Source of the DNA: Neonectria sp. B-13 | Lineage: Eukaryota; Ascomycota; Sordariomycetes; Hypocreales; Nectriaceae | NCBI GenBank assembly: GCA_002682825.1 | Contig: NOKP01000010.1 | Span: forward strand, 620,001-684,000 | DNA length: 64,000 nt | Direction of reading: 5' to 3' | In this document: positions 46,946 through 58,555 of the stretch, in pieces | How the letters are laid out: every line of letters begins with the position of its first letter | Numbering within the stretch: position 1 is the stretch's first letter | Made by a program: the position numbers and the translations under genes | Notes under the pieces: generated by a model | Told to the model about the DNA's origin: nothing | The model's database searches: none | Seen by the model: only the letters and a program-made list of their open reading frames with translations

Positions 46946-48814
46946 ATGTCCGCCAAGGCGATCCTCGAGGCCGACGGCAAGGCCATCCTCAACTACCACC
47001 TCACTCGTGCTCCCGTCATCAAGCCGAGCCCTCTCCCCACGCCTACCACCCACAACCCCCCCTCTCGCCTGGCCTCTCTGCACTTCTCCGAGGACGCCAA
47101 CATCGGCGATATCCTCGACCAGGCTGAGGTCACCTACCCTTGGCTCCTCCAGCCCGGTGCCAAGTTCGTCGCAAAGCCCGATCAGCTCATCAAGCGACGA
47201 GGGAAGAGCGGTCTCCTCGCCCTCAACAAGACCTGGGCCGATGCCAAGGCCTGGATCGCTGAGCGCGCCACCACCGAGCAGAAGGTTGAGAGCACTGTTG
47301 GCGTTCTCCGACAATTCCTCGTCGAGCCCTTTGTTCCTCACCCCCAAGACACCGAGTACTACATCAACATCAACTCTGTCCGAGATGTAAGTTTCTGATC
47401 TTTCCTCAATGTCTTTTCTGTCGAGTTGGGGGGTTTTCTGCCGCGGGGTGACTGGGTTCTGGGTCCTTCAACCTCAGGCTCGGGAACCTGGCAAAGAAGA
47501 AGAGAAGAATTCTCGATTCAGCGGAAAGGGGGCCAGCGGAAAGATGTACTCCTCATTTTCGCGTTGAGAAGTTGAACTTGGTGCATTTTGTGGGCTCCTC
47601 AAACGGCTGCCGGTAATCACTTCTCTCTACCGGTCCGGGCCAGCGGATGCCTCGATAAGATCCATCCTCCGAACCGACCGAACCCTGCCCCCCAAGTTCG
47701 GGGCTCTCCGCCAAATCCACCCGCACCCGCGATGTCGAGCTGTTAGTTGTTACTGTTGGACCCTTTACTAATCCGCTTGTGTGTATAGGGCGACTGGATC
47801 CTCTTCACCCACGAGGGTGGTGTCGATGTTGGTGATGTTGACGCCAAGGCTGAGAAGCTTCTGATTCCCGTCGACCTCAGCGAGTACCCCTCCAACGAGG
47901 AAATTGCTGCAGCTCTTCTCAAGAAGGTGCCCGAGGGTGTTCACAATGTCCTTGTTGACTTCATCACCCGTCTCTACGCCGTCTACGTCGACTGCCAGTT
48001 CACATACCTCGAGATCAACCCCTTGGTGGTGATCCCCAACGAGGACAAGACCTCTGCCGCCGTTCACTTCTTGGATCTTGCTGCCAAGCTGGATCAGACT
48101 GCCGACTTCGAGTGTGGTTCCAAGTGGGCCATTGCCCGATCTCCTGCTGCTCTGGGTCTGACCAACATTGCCGTTGCGGGCGAGAAGATCAGCATCGATG
48201 CTGGTCCTCCCATGGAGTTCCCTGCGCCTTTCGGCCGTGAGCTGACCAAGGAGGAGGCGTACATCGCCGACCTCGATGCCAAGACTGGTGCTTCCCTGAA
48301 GCTCACTGTCCTAAACCCCAAGGGCCGCATTTGGACCCTGGTTGCTGGTGGCGGTGCATCCGTCGTCTACGCCGATGCCATCGCCTCGGTCGGCTTCGCT
48401 GACGAGCTGGCCAACTACGGCGAGTACTCTGGCGCTCCCACCGAGTCTCAGACCTACCACTACGCCCGAACGGTCCTCGACCTCCTTCTCCGGGCTCCCA
48501 AGGCCGAGAAGGGCAAGGTCCTCTTCATCGGCGGTGGCATTGCCAACTTCACCAACGTCGCCAGCACCTTCAAGGGTGTCATCCGCGCTCTCCGGGACTT
48601 TGCTCCCAGGCTGATTGAGCACAACGTCCAGATCTGGGTGCGTCGTGCCGGCCCCAACTACCAGGAGGGTCTCAAGAACATGAAGGCGGCGACCCAGGAG
48701 CTGGGTCTCAGCGCCAAGATCTTCGGCCCCGAGATGCACGTCTCGGGCATCGTGCCCCTGGCCCTCGTCCCCGGCAAGTGGGAGGAGAGCAACCTCCAGG
48801 AGTTCCAGACTTAG
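46946..48814 (+). CDS. acl2: ATP-citrate lyase subunit 2 (ATP-grasp, citrate-binding half)
   Basis: This is the second subunit of cytosolic ATP-citrate lyase; it binds ATP and citrate and works in a hetero-oligomer with Acl1. Exons are 46946-47386 and 47789-48814, giving 488 residues. The 402-nt intron is much longer than most in this window. The N-terminus [20 protein letters not shown] begins an ATP-grasp domain with [20 protein letters not shown]. The Mg-binding region is [12 protein letters not shown]. The citrate-binding part includes [38 protein letters not shown] and the [16 protein letters not shown] loop. It aligns with the N-terminal half of the animal enzyme. Co-regulation with acl1 is likely from the divergent layout and equal stoichiometry. 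Confidence 0.98.
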
Positions 48815-49609
48815 GCGAGATAAAAAAGGATTCCGGCCGGGTGCGCTATGTATTTGGTGTCGTGGCGTAGAGAGCGGGTGCAGGTGCAGATAGGATACCT
48901 GAGCGGTGACCATGTGTTGCTGTACTTTGCAAGATAGAAAGGGAGGGGCGGAGGAGATGCGAATTCCAAGGCCTTCGACCATTGAGCGGTCGAAGAAGCT
49001 GTGTATGGTAGTATGTCAGCTACGATGAAAGAGAGCAAGCTAATAGATTACCTGATGACACTTGAAGACTTGAATGGTTGAAGTCTCTGGATAGACGTGT
49101 GTGATGAGGTGACGAGGGTGTGTCAACCACGTGTGCGGCGGCTATGATGATGGCAGCGGCATATAGATCCATCATGCCGAGAGGGGAGGCCTCATTTGAG
49201 CTGAGCCGCGCATCCATGTCCCCCTGGATATCTCTGTCTGGCGCAGCTCCGTATTACAGCTCCGTATTATAGCTCTCCCAGGGCAGCTCCCCGAATGCAG
49301 CAAGGGCCCTACGTTGAAAATACGAAGGCACGCTCTCAATACGGTTTCGCCTCATTTTCGCCCCCTGACCAACCATGTTGAAGTGCATCACGGCGTTGCC
49401 TCCTGCTTCCAGCTTCCACTTACACCAGTCGGCCGACCAACATCCGCCGTACATTTATATTTCCCCAGAGGTTGGCCCTACCAACGTACCACCCACGTAT
49501 AACAAGTATTCATTCCGATCAATCACAACTGGCGCCCGTCCCTCGAACCACAAGCGCACCAGGAAGAGAAAAGCGAAAAAAAGAAATCGAAGTAGGCAAA
49601 CGTCCCCCA

Positions 49610-49637
49610 ACACACAACACACAACACACAACACACG
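49610..49637. repeat. short tandem repeat (CACACAA)n
   Basis: Four near-perfect copies of a 7-bp unit made of CACACAA occur in a non-coding stretch. It is a simple-sequence repeat with no sign of function. Confidence 0.7.
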
Positions 49638-50002
49638 ACCAACCCCTTGCTGGTCATAATCCCGCGTTCCCGCAACCAGGGGGCGCAGTCCCAACGGCAA
49701 GCGATGCGATTCGGCGAGCCAACGAGGCGGGCTGCCTTCTTTGTTTGGGTGGGGGAAAAACCCCGGAGGAGGGGAGGGTTGAATGAATTGGGCCGCCATT
49801 GAGGCCATCGAAACGCGACAACAGGACAGAGAACCGAGTTGGCCGGCGCATAATATGCTGCGTTTGTATTTTCAAGACGAGGCTGTGTTTGCAGGGGAAG
49901 ACAGAACGTTGGTTGCCCTGCCTTTTGGGATGTGGCATTTATTTGCCTTATTCAGATGGGAGCCAGTCCCAAACACGCGGTCCGGCGTATGTTGCCAAAG
50001 CG

Positions 50003-50010
50003 TATATAAG
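50003..50010 (+). promoter_or_regulatory. TATA box of the small Cys-rich gene
   Basis: TATATAAG lies about 285 nt upstream of the ATG. Allowing for a 54-nt leader intron, this implies a leader near 200 nt. A clear TATA box in fungi is typical of strongly regulated, often stress-responsive genes. Confidence 0.6.
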
Positions 50011-50179
50011 GAATAAGGCTTTCATCCCCAGTGCAGGCCAAGAGCTTCAATCTTGATACCTTCACATCAAGTCTCCGGTCACACCAAGACACACATCCAT
50101 CATACCACTTCACCCTGTGAAGATCCGATCCCTCACTCCTCTCTGCATCGTCAACAGCCTCGTCTCTTCGACGACCAAA

Positions 50180-50233
50180 GTAAGTCTCCCTTGCGTCTCG
50201 TTGCCGCCCAGTCACTAACACCTTGTCGTCAAG
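50180..50233 (+). other. 5' UTR intron of the small Cys-rich gene
   Basis: The 54-nt segment starts GTAAGT, contains the branch point CACTAAC and ends CGTCAAG, all typical for this genome. It ends 54 nt before the coding start. Confidence 0.75.
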
Positions 50234-50287
50234 TTCTCTTCAAGAAACTACACCATCTGTCAAGACTTTTCCACGAGTTCAGACACC

Positions 50288-50584
50288 ATGTCTTCCAAGG
50301 CCGTTTATTACGACATGGACGACTCCTGCTGCCCAAGATGTTGCCTTGCCGGTGACCTCGGCGTCCACGATTACTGTCTCCCATGCGCTACCAACCCCTG
50401 CTGCCCTTCTGTGGCTCGCCAGGTCTACAGTGAGCCAGTCCACGAGGATTTCGCCAAGTATGATGAGCCCGTCAAGAATGAGCCTGTCAAGGAGAAGTCC
50501 ACCAAGCAGAAGTCCTCTAAGGAGATTTCCACCAAGGAGAAGAAGTCCGCTGCCGGCGATGGAGGCAAGAACGCCAAGAAGTGA
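50288..50584 (+). CDS. small cysteine-rich protein with lysine-rich tail, unknown function
   Basis: This is a 98-residue protein without signal peptide or membrane segment. Residues 1-45 contain nine cysteines, mainly as CCPRCC, the CLPC pair and CC in NPCCPS, which suggests metal binding or a redox-active fold. Residues 50-98 are hydrophilic, with Glu/Pro/Val/Lys and Lys/Ser/Thr repeats (DEPVKNEPVKEK, KSTKQKSSKEISTKEKKS), and are probably disordered. I do not recognise the family. The gene is believable because it has a TATA box, a well-formed leader intron, a good ATG context (CACCATGTC) and C/G-ending codons. The stop codon lies at the start of a tandem duplication that extends into the 3' region. 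Strong or inducible expression is inferred from the promoter form. Confidence 0.7.
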   Translation: MSSKAVYYDMDDSCCPRCCLAGDLGVHDYCLPCATNPCCPSVARQVYSEPVHEDFAKYDEPVKNEPVKEKSTKQKSSKEISTKEKKSAAGDGGKNAKK

Positions 50585-50731
50585 TCCCTCGTTGAACAAG
50601 TAAGAGGGTCTCGGAAGCGTGGACAGACGAACTTACTCATGGGGTTGAACACTCAGTGATCCATCGGATCAAGCAAGAGGGTCTCGGAAGTGTGCGGAGA
50701 CGAACTTGCTCATTTTGGGATTGAACATTCA
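50581..50731 (+). repeat. diverged tandem duplication beginning at the stop codon of the small Cys-rich gene
   Basis: Copy 1 is 50581-50655 and copy 2 is 50656-50731. They share GTGATCC at the start, then AAGAGGGTCTCGGAAG, GAGACGAACTT or CAGACGAACTT, and TTGAACA with TCA at the end. Identity is roughly 80 percent with small gaps. Copy 1 contains the stop codon of the gene (TGA at 50582-50584), so the duplicated unit covers the end of the coding region and the proximal 3' UTR. Confidence 0.85.
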
Positions 50732-50956
50732 CGGCCATGTCATGTCATAGATTAGCAGACGCATCACATCCAAGGATGGATTAGAGCCAAGTAAGCAGTT
50801 AAAAAAAGCTACGTTCAAAGACAGAATTTACTGTCAACTGGTATCATGTACACACCAACGGATATTTTCCTTCTCTCAGTGCACCTGCCGAATTGAATTG
50901 CTCAAATGTTGCCTCCATAACAGGAATGCCAACAACGCCTCCCTCATATGCCTCCT
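50585..50956. other. 3' region between the Cys-rich gene and the GH72 gene
   Basis: This stretch of 372 bp lies between convergent genes. It begins with the tandem duplication, then continues AT-rich to the stop of the GH72 gene. No further gene is seen. Confidence 0.6.
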
Positions 50957-52582
50957 TTACAGAGCCAACATCATGGCAGCTAGGGGCACGGCAACAGCCC
51001 ACATCATGGGTCGGATGAGGCCAGCAGCGTCCTCAGCATCCTCGTCGTCGCTGCTGGTGCTGTTGTCCGATGACGTCGAGTTCGAGTCCTCGGTCGTCTC
51101 ACTGCCAGTGTCCGCCTCGTTCTTGCCGGAGTGGTTAACCTCGTCGTCCTCGAGGGGGACGACCTTGAGGCCAGTCATCTTGGTGCCGTCGGCATTCTTG
51201 ACGGCGAGAGTGACATCCCAGTCCGAGATGTCAATGATCTTTCCCGTGGGCTTAGGCTTGAGGCCATTCTTAATGAGCTTCTGGGAACCAGGAGGCACGT
51301 CGGGTAGAGTGAAGTTGGTGTCGAAACCCGTCTCCTCGAGGAGGCTGGCTTTGCAAGCCGGGGCCTTGGGGGTGTCACCGCTGGCGGATTGGGACTGAAT
51401 CTCCTCCCAGTCGATCTTAGCGAACTGGTTCTTGAGGCGGTTGAAGTCACCCAGAATTTGGAGAGTGCCGTCCTCAATCTTGACGAGGCCGTAGTTATTG
51501 TCCTCTTCAGTGTACTCGTAAACGACGCCACCGGAGAAGACGGGAGTCATCTTCTTTCCATACATGGCCTGGGTCTCGTTCCAGTACCGGGGCTGGGGCT
51601 TGTTGCAACCGTATTCACTAAAGAAGATGGGAACAGAGGTGTCCTTGAAGCCCTTGGTCAGGTCGTCGAAGGAGGAGGACTCGTATGTGGCCTCGGGGCC
51701 ACACCAGCTGTAGGAGTTGAGAGCAAAGAGGTCGGCACGGCTCATGTCGTTCTTGTCGTCTTCATCGGAGCACTGCATGTAGTTCCAGGTGTCCCAAAGG
51801 ACTTCGCGGACATCAGCGGCGGAATAGCCGACGGGAATCTGGCGCTTGAGGTTATTTTTGATGTAGTTCTTGAGATCACGAGTAACAGCACGCAGGTACT
51901 GAGGAACAAACTCGGCGGTTTCGATGTTGTTGATGACCTCGTTGGCGGAGAAGTACAGGAGGGTGTTGGGGTAGTTGCTAAAGGCCTCAACGATGGCAAA
52001 AGTACGGTTGAGGTATTCCGTGTAGTAGCTCTCCCAAGGGTTCTTGGATGTTATCGACTCGCCAGGAAGAGGAGAGTTAACGTCAATCATCATGTACATG
52101 CCAGCCTAGTGGATATATCGTTAGCCCGGTATGCTGGAAAGTGGCGGCGCCTCGGTTGAAGGAGGCGCTCGGATATCACTCACAGCATTGAAGATACTGG
52201 CACACTCGTCGTGGTTGATGTTGGGGTCCAGGTTGTAGACGCGAATAGCGTTAACGCCCAGAACCTGCATGAGAGCGGCATCTCGCATACACTCGTTCTT
52301 GTGGCTAAGAGGGTCCTTGCCAGTCTCGGGGTCGTAGCCAGCGCTGCCACCGGGTTGGTAGGCCATGCCGACGATCTGGAACTTGTTGCCGGTCTTGGGG
52401 TTGACAAAGTCGGTTCCCTGGATCTCGAGAGGCTGCACGGCGCTGACGACCGAGGCCGCAAGGGCCATGAGGGCAGCGTTGATCTGACCGTTGGTGAGGC
52501 GTATTAGCAACAAGGCCTTGTGAGGTACTTCACCAGATACCCAACGATCCCGGCATCGTTAGGGTGGGTGACTTACAAGCAT
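50957..52582 (-). CDS. GPI-anchored 1,3-beta-glucanosyltransferase (GH72, Gel/Gas family)
   Basis: This plasma-membrane or wall enzyme cuts and re-ligates beta-1,3-glucan chains, elongating them. Exon 1 is only ATG CTT (52577-52582), followed by exons 52184-52483 and 50957-52105, for 484 residues. The splice gives the signal peptide MLINAALMALAASVVSAVQP; without the tiny exon there is no ATG in frame before the signal sequence. The GH72 domain starts LEIQGTDFVNPKTGNKFQIV. The two catalytic glutamates are about E158 in YFSANEVIN and E266 in FFSEYGC. No cysteine-rich CBM43 module follows, so it belongs to the shorter subfamily. A Ser/Asp-rich spacer and the hydrophobic end MMWAVAVPLAAMMLAL form the GPI attachment signal. 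Confidence 0.94.
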
Positions 52583-53849
52583 GGTGATTAGTGTGTTGGA
52601 TGTGTTCCGTCTTGCAGAATTCCAAGATGCAGTGGATTAAAAAAGGTTGGTGTAGAAGCCTGGTTACGATGAATCACTGTCGCCTCAGCTTATCGCGGGA
52701 GGGAGTGAGTGAGTGGCGAGAGCGGAAGGGCTGGGAGACGATGCGAGAAGAGTCGCGCAGCGGATCGTGTCTGGAAGGAGCGGCGAGAAGTGAAGGGAAA
52801 AAACCACAGCCCGAAGGAGGACCGGGTAAAGGTAGCGGCAGAAGGAGCGTGGGTGGTTCACCAAAAAGGAATGTGAGGAGGAGGAAGAAAGAGGAAAGTT
52901 GGACAGGAACTAGAGGCACAGCAGACAAACAAAATGAAGCAGCGGGTGAGCAACTTCAAATAAGGTAGGCACGATGGGCAATGGGCGGGGGGGAAAGAAC
53001 AAGCTAAGAGCCAAGACTTCTACAGCCGGTGGGCGGTCCCCATGATTGATTGCTATATCAAGTGCCATGGGCAATAAGCGCAAGCGTACTACGTGACTGC
53101 ATCCGATTCCGCGTCAAGACTGGAGAGGCCCGTCTCGATGGTCTCATCCAGACACGCTGCCGGCCTACAGTGCCATAGTGCATGGCTGGCACCTACTTAC
53201 TCCGGAATAATTACCACTCGCTCGCCTTCAAGCTTGCCCCGAAAGGGACATAGACCCTGGCCCGAACCTCCCTACGCCGTAAAACCGCCTGGGGTTTCAT
53301 ACGCGGGTGGACAAGGGTTGCAGTCTTGTAGGCGATAGGCCCAAGCTGCGAACAAGCTCATCAACCGAGGCTCCAGCTTGCCTGCAACTGGCCAGTGGTC
53401 GCACCCCCGGACCTGATTAGACGAGTATCGACGTTACGGCCACTGACAACGGACCAGTGACGAGATGCCTTCAGCAGTTCCTGGTCCCACCACGTTTTTT
53501 TGCTCGGCGGCACCATCGCCCACAATGGTCCCTGAGGCCCTAGGTCGTTGTGCCATGAGCCACCCGACTCGAGTTGGGTGGTACCTTGCAGTAGCGTCTG
53601 GCCCGTCAGGTGTCGCGGGTATTCTTTTCAGGTACGCATCGACCGAAGTAAAATTAGACCCAAGTATCTAGGGCAACATGGGACAGTATGGAACATGGGA
53701 CGGAGGGGATCATCGTCCCCTTCGCCCACAATGGACTGTCCAACCCACCGACCGCTTCTCTCCAAGCCTCTCTTAATTAGACTCTTCCCAGGGAAAACCC
53801 AAGAAAAACCAAGACGTCCGTGCTGCTTCTAAGCCGCCTCCAAAACGCC

Positions 53850-53885
53850 AAGACGCTCCCAAGACGCTCCCAAGACGCACCAAGA
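53850..53885. repeat. short tandem repeat, CCAAGACGC-type unit
   Basis: The unit CCAAGACGC(A/T) with CTC occurs three to four times in a row with small changes. It sits in a gene-free stretch and is probably a minisatellite seed. Confidence 0.6.
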
Positions 53886-54327
53886 TGCTGTCCCGGACTC
53901 CCGGGCTCTCGCCGAGATGCCTCACCGGAGCTGCGCCTTCCTGGGCACCGCAAGCCAACCCCATTCTCCCATCTTAATTCAAATGAGCCTAAACCATCGA
54001 CTTCTTGGAAAGGCATCTGCCGATTGCTTGGCATTGACACCGCTTCTTGGATCTTCCCCGTCTTCTCTTGAACCTGCACTGCTTCGTCTGGCCCACACAA
54101 CAAGCTCCCGGACGCCAAGGGCACGTTCCTCTTCCCCTGAGGCCATCGTCATCTTAACTGCGTCCGGACACCGACAAGTGCTTGGTTGACCTCATCACGA
54201 GGGTCTTGATATTGGTGTCAGTGCTCTAGGCGGTGGGCGGTTGGTCGGCCCCCTCGCGCGCCTCCCCCCCTAGACCACGATCCGTAGCCCAGAAATGATG
54301 TTCAGCCCCAGCAAGATGTGGCAATCC

Positions 54328-54349
54328 ACTCACTCACTCACTCACTCAC
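54328..54349. repeat. tetranucleotide microsatellite (CACT)n
   Basis: Five to six copies of CACT follow one another in a non-coding stretch. It is a simple repeat without other features. Confidence 0.75.
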
Positions 54350-56725
54350 CCCTCGTAGGGCCGAGAGGTGGGAAAAAAGGCGCAGGGCAAGACTCGAAGG
54401 GTGATGGGGGGAATGGGGGAGTGCCTCAGACGGGACTAGGCCGGTCCTCCTTCTCTCACTCGCTTGATCCGAATTCCCTTGTTTGCGACACATGGAACAA
54501 CCTTCCCCTTGTCGCAGGTCCTCCAACTTGCCGGCTTGCCCACTTACTATGGACCAATGGATCATGGTATGCTGCTCATGTTCTCGGAGCCACCTTGTTG
54601 CATGCATCACGCAGTCGGGCATGCCTCAAAGACCGGCGCATGCACGCCCGACGCCTCCGAGTCCCAATAAAAGGGCAGCTTGGCTTTCTAGCTAAAAGCT
54701 CGTTTATTCGTAAACCATCACTATACGAGTAGTTAGTTAAACGGAGTGCTACCTCATGTGCCCGTTCTGGTCCCTTGATTGTTCGACATGCCCCCCCTGG
54801 CTAGGCCCAGTTCCGCTGGTCTTCCCTTTCAAGCGGCTGCGGCCGGGATTCCTTGGAGGAAGCATTGCTGGACTCCACATCATTCCATCTCTTGTCTACC
54901 GGGTTTTCCCATATGTGTTCCAGCCATAAATGGGAAAGCCGGTCGCCCATCTCACTCAACGCAAAGTACTACCTTGGATACGTGCGTCACCGAGACCTAC
55001 GTTTGCGACCGAGACCTGCACGATGATAGGACAGCCATCCACTGTACTTGGACGGATACAATCGTTGAAACAAGGCCCTACAGGGATCGCCCCCCAGCGT
55101 TGATGCTCCCTCGTCTGCCGGCTTTCATTCTCTATCTGAATCAACCTTCATACAAGATAATGTGTCTGAGGTTGATGAGGGAGGCCAGAGTGTCTATAAG
55201 ACCCACTGGTACCGCGCTTGTCTCTGTGTCACCAAGAAGCCAACCACAATTGAGCGCCAACATTTCTCGAGACGGCTGCCTCTCCCTTGCGGGCCAATGA
55301 TCAATGCATCTACGAGTACTACCACGTAGTAATTACTCCGTAGGTCATGCTGGCAGTTTAGTCAATTTCATTGCTTTTGACTCTGAATGACTGGTAATCA
55401 CAGACACTCACACTTCTAATAATACCGTCAACGGCTAAATTACCTTGCATCAATGATTTACAAACCCGTCACCCCCGTGACGTGTAGTCCTTGCGTTGGT
55501 TTATTCTCTGTAGCTTGTTGTATAGGGAATGCCCTTTTCATCCTGTGCTGCGTATACGTAGGTGTACCTAAATCACGATGCTAATGCTATCGTAGGCACG
55601 TGACGGTTGAGAAACGGGATGAAGAGCGCCGGGGGTTGGGGGCAGATGTAGAGCCTCGTATAGTGACTGACTCCTGCATGACACAATTTGCTGTTCTAGT
55701 CTGGGCTGGGTGCGAAATACCAAGGGTTTTTCTTTACTCCATCTGGCGAACACACTCTGAGTGAGTCAGTATATGTGTGGAAGAAACAACTCTGCACCGG
55801 TTGAAGAAAGTACTAAATAACAACCAAATTTAAGAAGGAGGCGACGAAACGCCCTCAACAGATAGTGGAAGTATAATATCTTTCAATCAACCCAGGTTGG
55901 AAACCAAAGCCAACCGTAAAGAAACGATGGGTGAATTGTTTCGAGCATCCCTACCCTAAACCAACCACCGGGAAAACAGACCTACTGTGATGTCACTTAG
56001 ACTACGCCCAGTCGCGCTATCAATCACACCTCAGGTCCATGGCAGACTTAGGATCGAGATAAGTCGCCCTCTGACTTCGCGGCCCTACATTGGGTAGCAT
56101 GACATCGAGAACTCCCCTCTGTGGTTGTCTTCACCGACTTCACGTATCTTCAAATCAACCGCATCACATCAGACAAACGGACCGAGAGCACTTGAGTAGT
56201 TTACACCAATAAAACGCTTGCCTATTATGCCCCTCAGAGGATTCAAAGGCAACCTAACGAAACTAACACTCTATTCGAGCATGGGGTAACCGATCTGATT
56301 AAAGCATAAAAAAATGGGAAAAGAACTCTCTGGGGGTAACACGAAAACAAATAAAAAAAGTGTCAAGGCGTCCGGCTGAAATTGAGGTGGTCAAGAATGC
56401 ACGCCAGGTCCCAAACCGTTAGCCAGGTTGTCCTGGCGTTGACGGTATGCGACTTCACTGGCACCACCCCGGTTTTTCCCCTTTTCAGATAACTTGCTCC
56501 TGTCGTGGTCTCGCCTTACCACGCCCTCCATTGCCAAGACAAAGCACTTTCATGGGGGTTTCCTGCCAGGAGAAACGATTGGCGAGGACACCAACAAAAG
56601 ACAGTTGATCTTTCCTGTCAATGAGGCCGTGGGATATTGAGAGAGTCGTAAGAATTGCGGGCTACCCTGCTGCCCAGAGACGCCATGGCTCCCTAGCCAG
56701 CACAAGTTCAAGCACAAGCGTCGAC

Positions 56726-57904
56726 TTAGTAGCCGTTCATCGTCATTCTTTGCGAGCTTCGGCTCATCTCCCGGTCAGCGGCAGGGCTGATGGGTCTGCT
56801 GCTGGCACCACCATGGGCGCTGCTTTCCTTCAGGGCCAACAGTTGCTTGGCACGGAAGGTCTCGTAGTGGATCTGGGAGGTGGTCTCGATGAGATCCTGG
56901 AGGTGGGTTCGGAGGAGGAAGTCGCGCAGGTAGACGAATTCGCAGTGAGTCTCATCCTCGACGTTGATGATACCCCATCGGTTCTGGCGGCCTCGGACCT
57001 GCTTGCCGTTGACGATGATCGACTTCTCCGATCCGACGACAGCGAAGGGCACGAGGCTCTGTTGTGGAATCAGTAACGCGTCCCCCCTTGTTATATCTGT
57101 AGGAAACTTACCTTGATCTGGCTGTTCAGGGCACGCTCCTCGTCGTCAAACTCCTCGTTATCGTACGGGAACATCTTGAGGTTGTGGAAAGCGAACTCCT
57201 CCTTGATGCGCTCCTTGAAGGCGAGGCGCTCCTCAGAGGTCAGCGAGTCAGCCTTGGCGATGACAGGAACAACGTTGACGACATCCGACAGCTTCTTCAG
57301 CACGACAATATCGATGGGCTTCAGGGAGTGGCCCGAGGGGTGGATGAAGAAGAGGCAGCAGTGGATGCGGGTGTCCTGGATGTAGCGCTCTCGCTGTGCA
57401 GTGAGCTCCTTGCGCAAGTACGCGGAGTGCTGATCCTTGATATACTTGACGATGGGGTCCCAGCAGCGGTCGTTGTTGACCAGGTCGCCATAGCCGGGGG
57501 TGTCGACAATGTTCAGCCTCAATCGGACGCCGTTCTCCTCGATGATGTGGGACACAGCCTGGATCTCGGTGGTGGAGCGAATGGGCTCATCAGGCTGCAG
57601 GCGGCCCTTGGAGTCCATAAGGTGGGAAGCGAAGATGGTGTTGATCAAGGTCGACTTGCCCATACCAGTCTGGCCTAGAAGCGCGGACAGAGGTCAGTAT
57701 TCGTACACGGGTATGAACACGCGGCTAGTTTGACCATGGGGTGATGACGGCGGTGAACGACGAGGGCGAGGAGCTGGACTTACCAACGCAGATGACGTTG
57801 AACTGGAAACCACGCTTCAGGAGCTTGCGCTCGATCTGAGACGTGATGCTGTCGAAACCGACATGGCTCTTGGGGTTGATGGTGCTGGGGGGAACGGTCG
57901 CCAT
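56726..57904 (-). CDS. cdc10: septin Cdc10
   Basis: Cdc10 is a GTP-binding septin that joins hetero-octamers forming filaments at septa and hyphal tips. Exons are 57784-57904, 57112-57674 and 56726-57058, giving 338 residues. The N-terminus SHVGFDSITSQIERKLLKRG is the polybasic alpha-0 region preceding the GTPase domain and matches Cdc10-type septins. GTPase motifs are G1 GQTGMGKS at 41-48, G3 in VDTPGYGD, and G4 in VIAKAD. The septin unique element includes VYLRDFLLRTHLQDLIETTS. The C-terminus is short, without the coiled coil found in Cdc3, Cdc11 or Cdc12, which supports the Cdc10 assignment. The donor after the first exon splits the Gly codon before GQTG. Its promoter faces mrpl32 across 651 bp. 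Confidence 0.95.
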
Positions 57905-58555
57905 CTTGAAAGAGGTGTCGGGGGACAGTTGTTTCGGGTGTAGGAAGCGTAAGACGTGAAGCTGGAGATGGAGATGCGAAGGTGCTGGTCTATTCCAAGA
58001 AAGACTGGCAGTCGATGCAGAGGGAATACGCGATCGCAAGATTTGGCTCGGTCGAGGTGACGTTGGTGAAGGGCAGCAAGGTCCAAGTTGAAGGACAGAA
58101 GAGGCGGCGTCGGATGGATCCTAGGGGGAACTTTTTGGGCACTGGTCTGCTCCTGCCACCAGCAAACAACAATTTCCGTGCTAGAAGGGAGGTCCAGGGG
58201 TCGGAAGAAAGGGGGAGGGCGCGTTTCGAGCTGCTCATTGGCCAGTCGCAGTCCGTGCGTCTGTCAGCTCTTGATTGGCCCGTCGGCACTTTGAGGAAAT
58301 GGAGACGGCCAGCCCTTCAGACTTTTGACAACTGGAACGCCTGACACCAATTGAGCATCGAGACCTCACGCCTGAGGAATTGAACCCGCCCGCCGCTCAC
58401 CAACTGCGCAATTGTGCACCGAGGCACCGGCCTGCGACTTCAGGATTATTTGGTTGTCTCGAATCATCCGAACCCGCCCTCGTGGTCGACCCGAATCGAT
58501 CACAACCTCATCATAGCACCACCAAGCAATTATTTGCTTCCTTGCTACCGTCACC
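57905..58555. other. divergent promoter region between cdc10 and mrpl32
   Basis: The two start codons point away from each other across 651 bp. The middle contains CCAATNNG-type boxes (for example ATTGGCC near 58239 and 58274). On the minus strand near 58380-58440 a tRNA-like A box and B box occur but without space for an anticodon arm. No gene is called. Confidence 0.6.

Larger units (their letters stand above)
48815..50287. other. intergenic between acl2 and the small Cys-rich gene
   Basis: The left part is the acl2 3' flank. A 7-bp microsatellite (ACACACA type) lies at about 49610-49637. The right part holds a TATA box at 50003 and a leader intron at 50180-50233 belonging to the next gene. 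Between 49020 and 49990 no gene is recognised. Confidence 0.6.
52583..56725. other. 4.1-kb gene-free region between the GH72 gene and cdc10
   Basis: Both flanking genes are on the minus strand, so this holds the GH72 promoter and the cdc10 3' flank. It contains a (CACT)n repeat at 54328-54349 and a CCAAGACGC-type short repeat near 53850-53885. Open frames of up to 173 codons (54779-55300) have no domain, splice signals or codon bias. From about 55310 to 56420 the sequence is more AT-rich. Confidence 0.55.

Noticed and set aside
54295..55300. Two open frames of 145 and 173 codons
   Set aside because: No recognisable domain, no splice or promoter signals, and rival frames on other strands; best left as non-coding.
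58370..58440. tRNA-like A box and B box on the minus strand
   Set aside because: GCGCAGTTGGTGAGCG and GGTTCAATTCC are present but only a few bases apart, leaving no room for an anticodon arm, and there is no acceptor stem.
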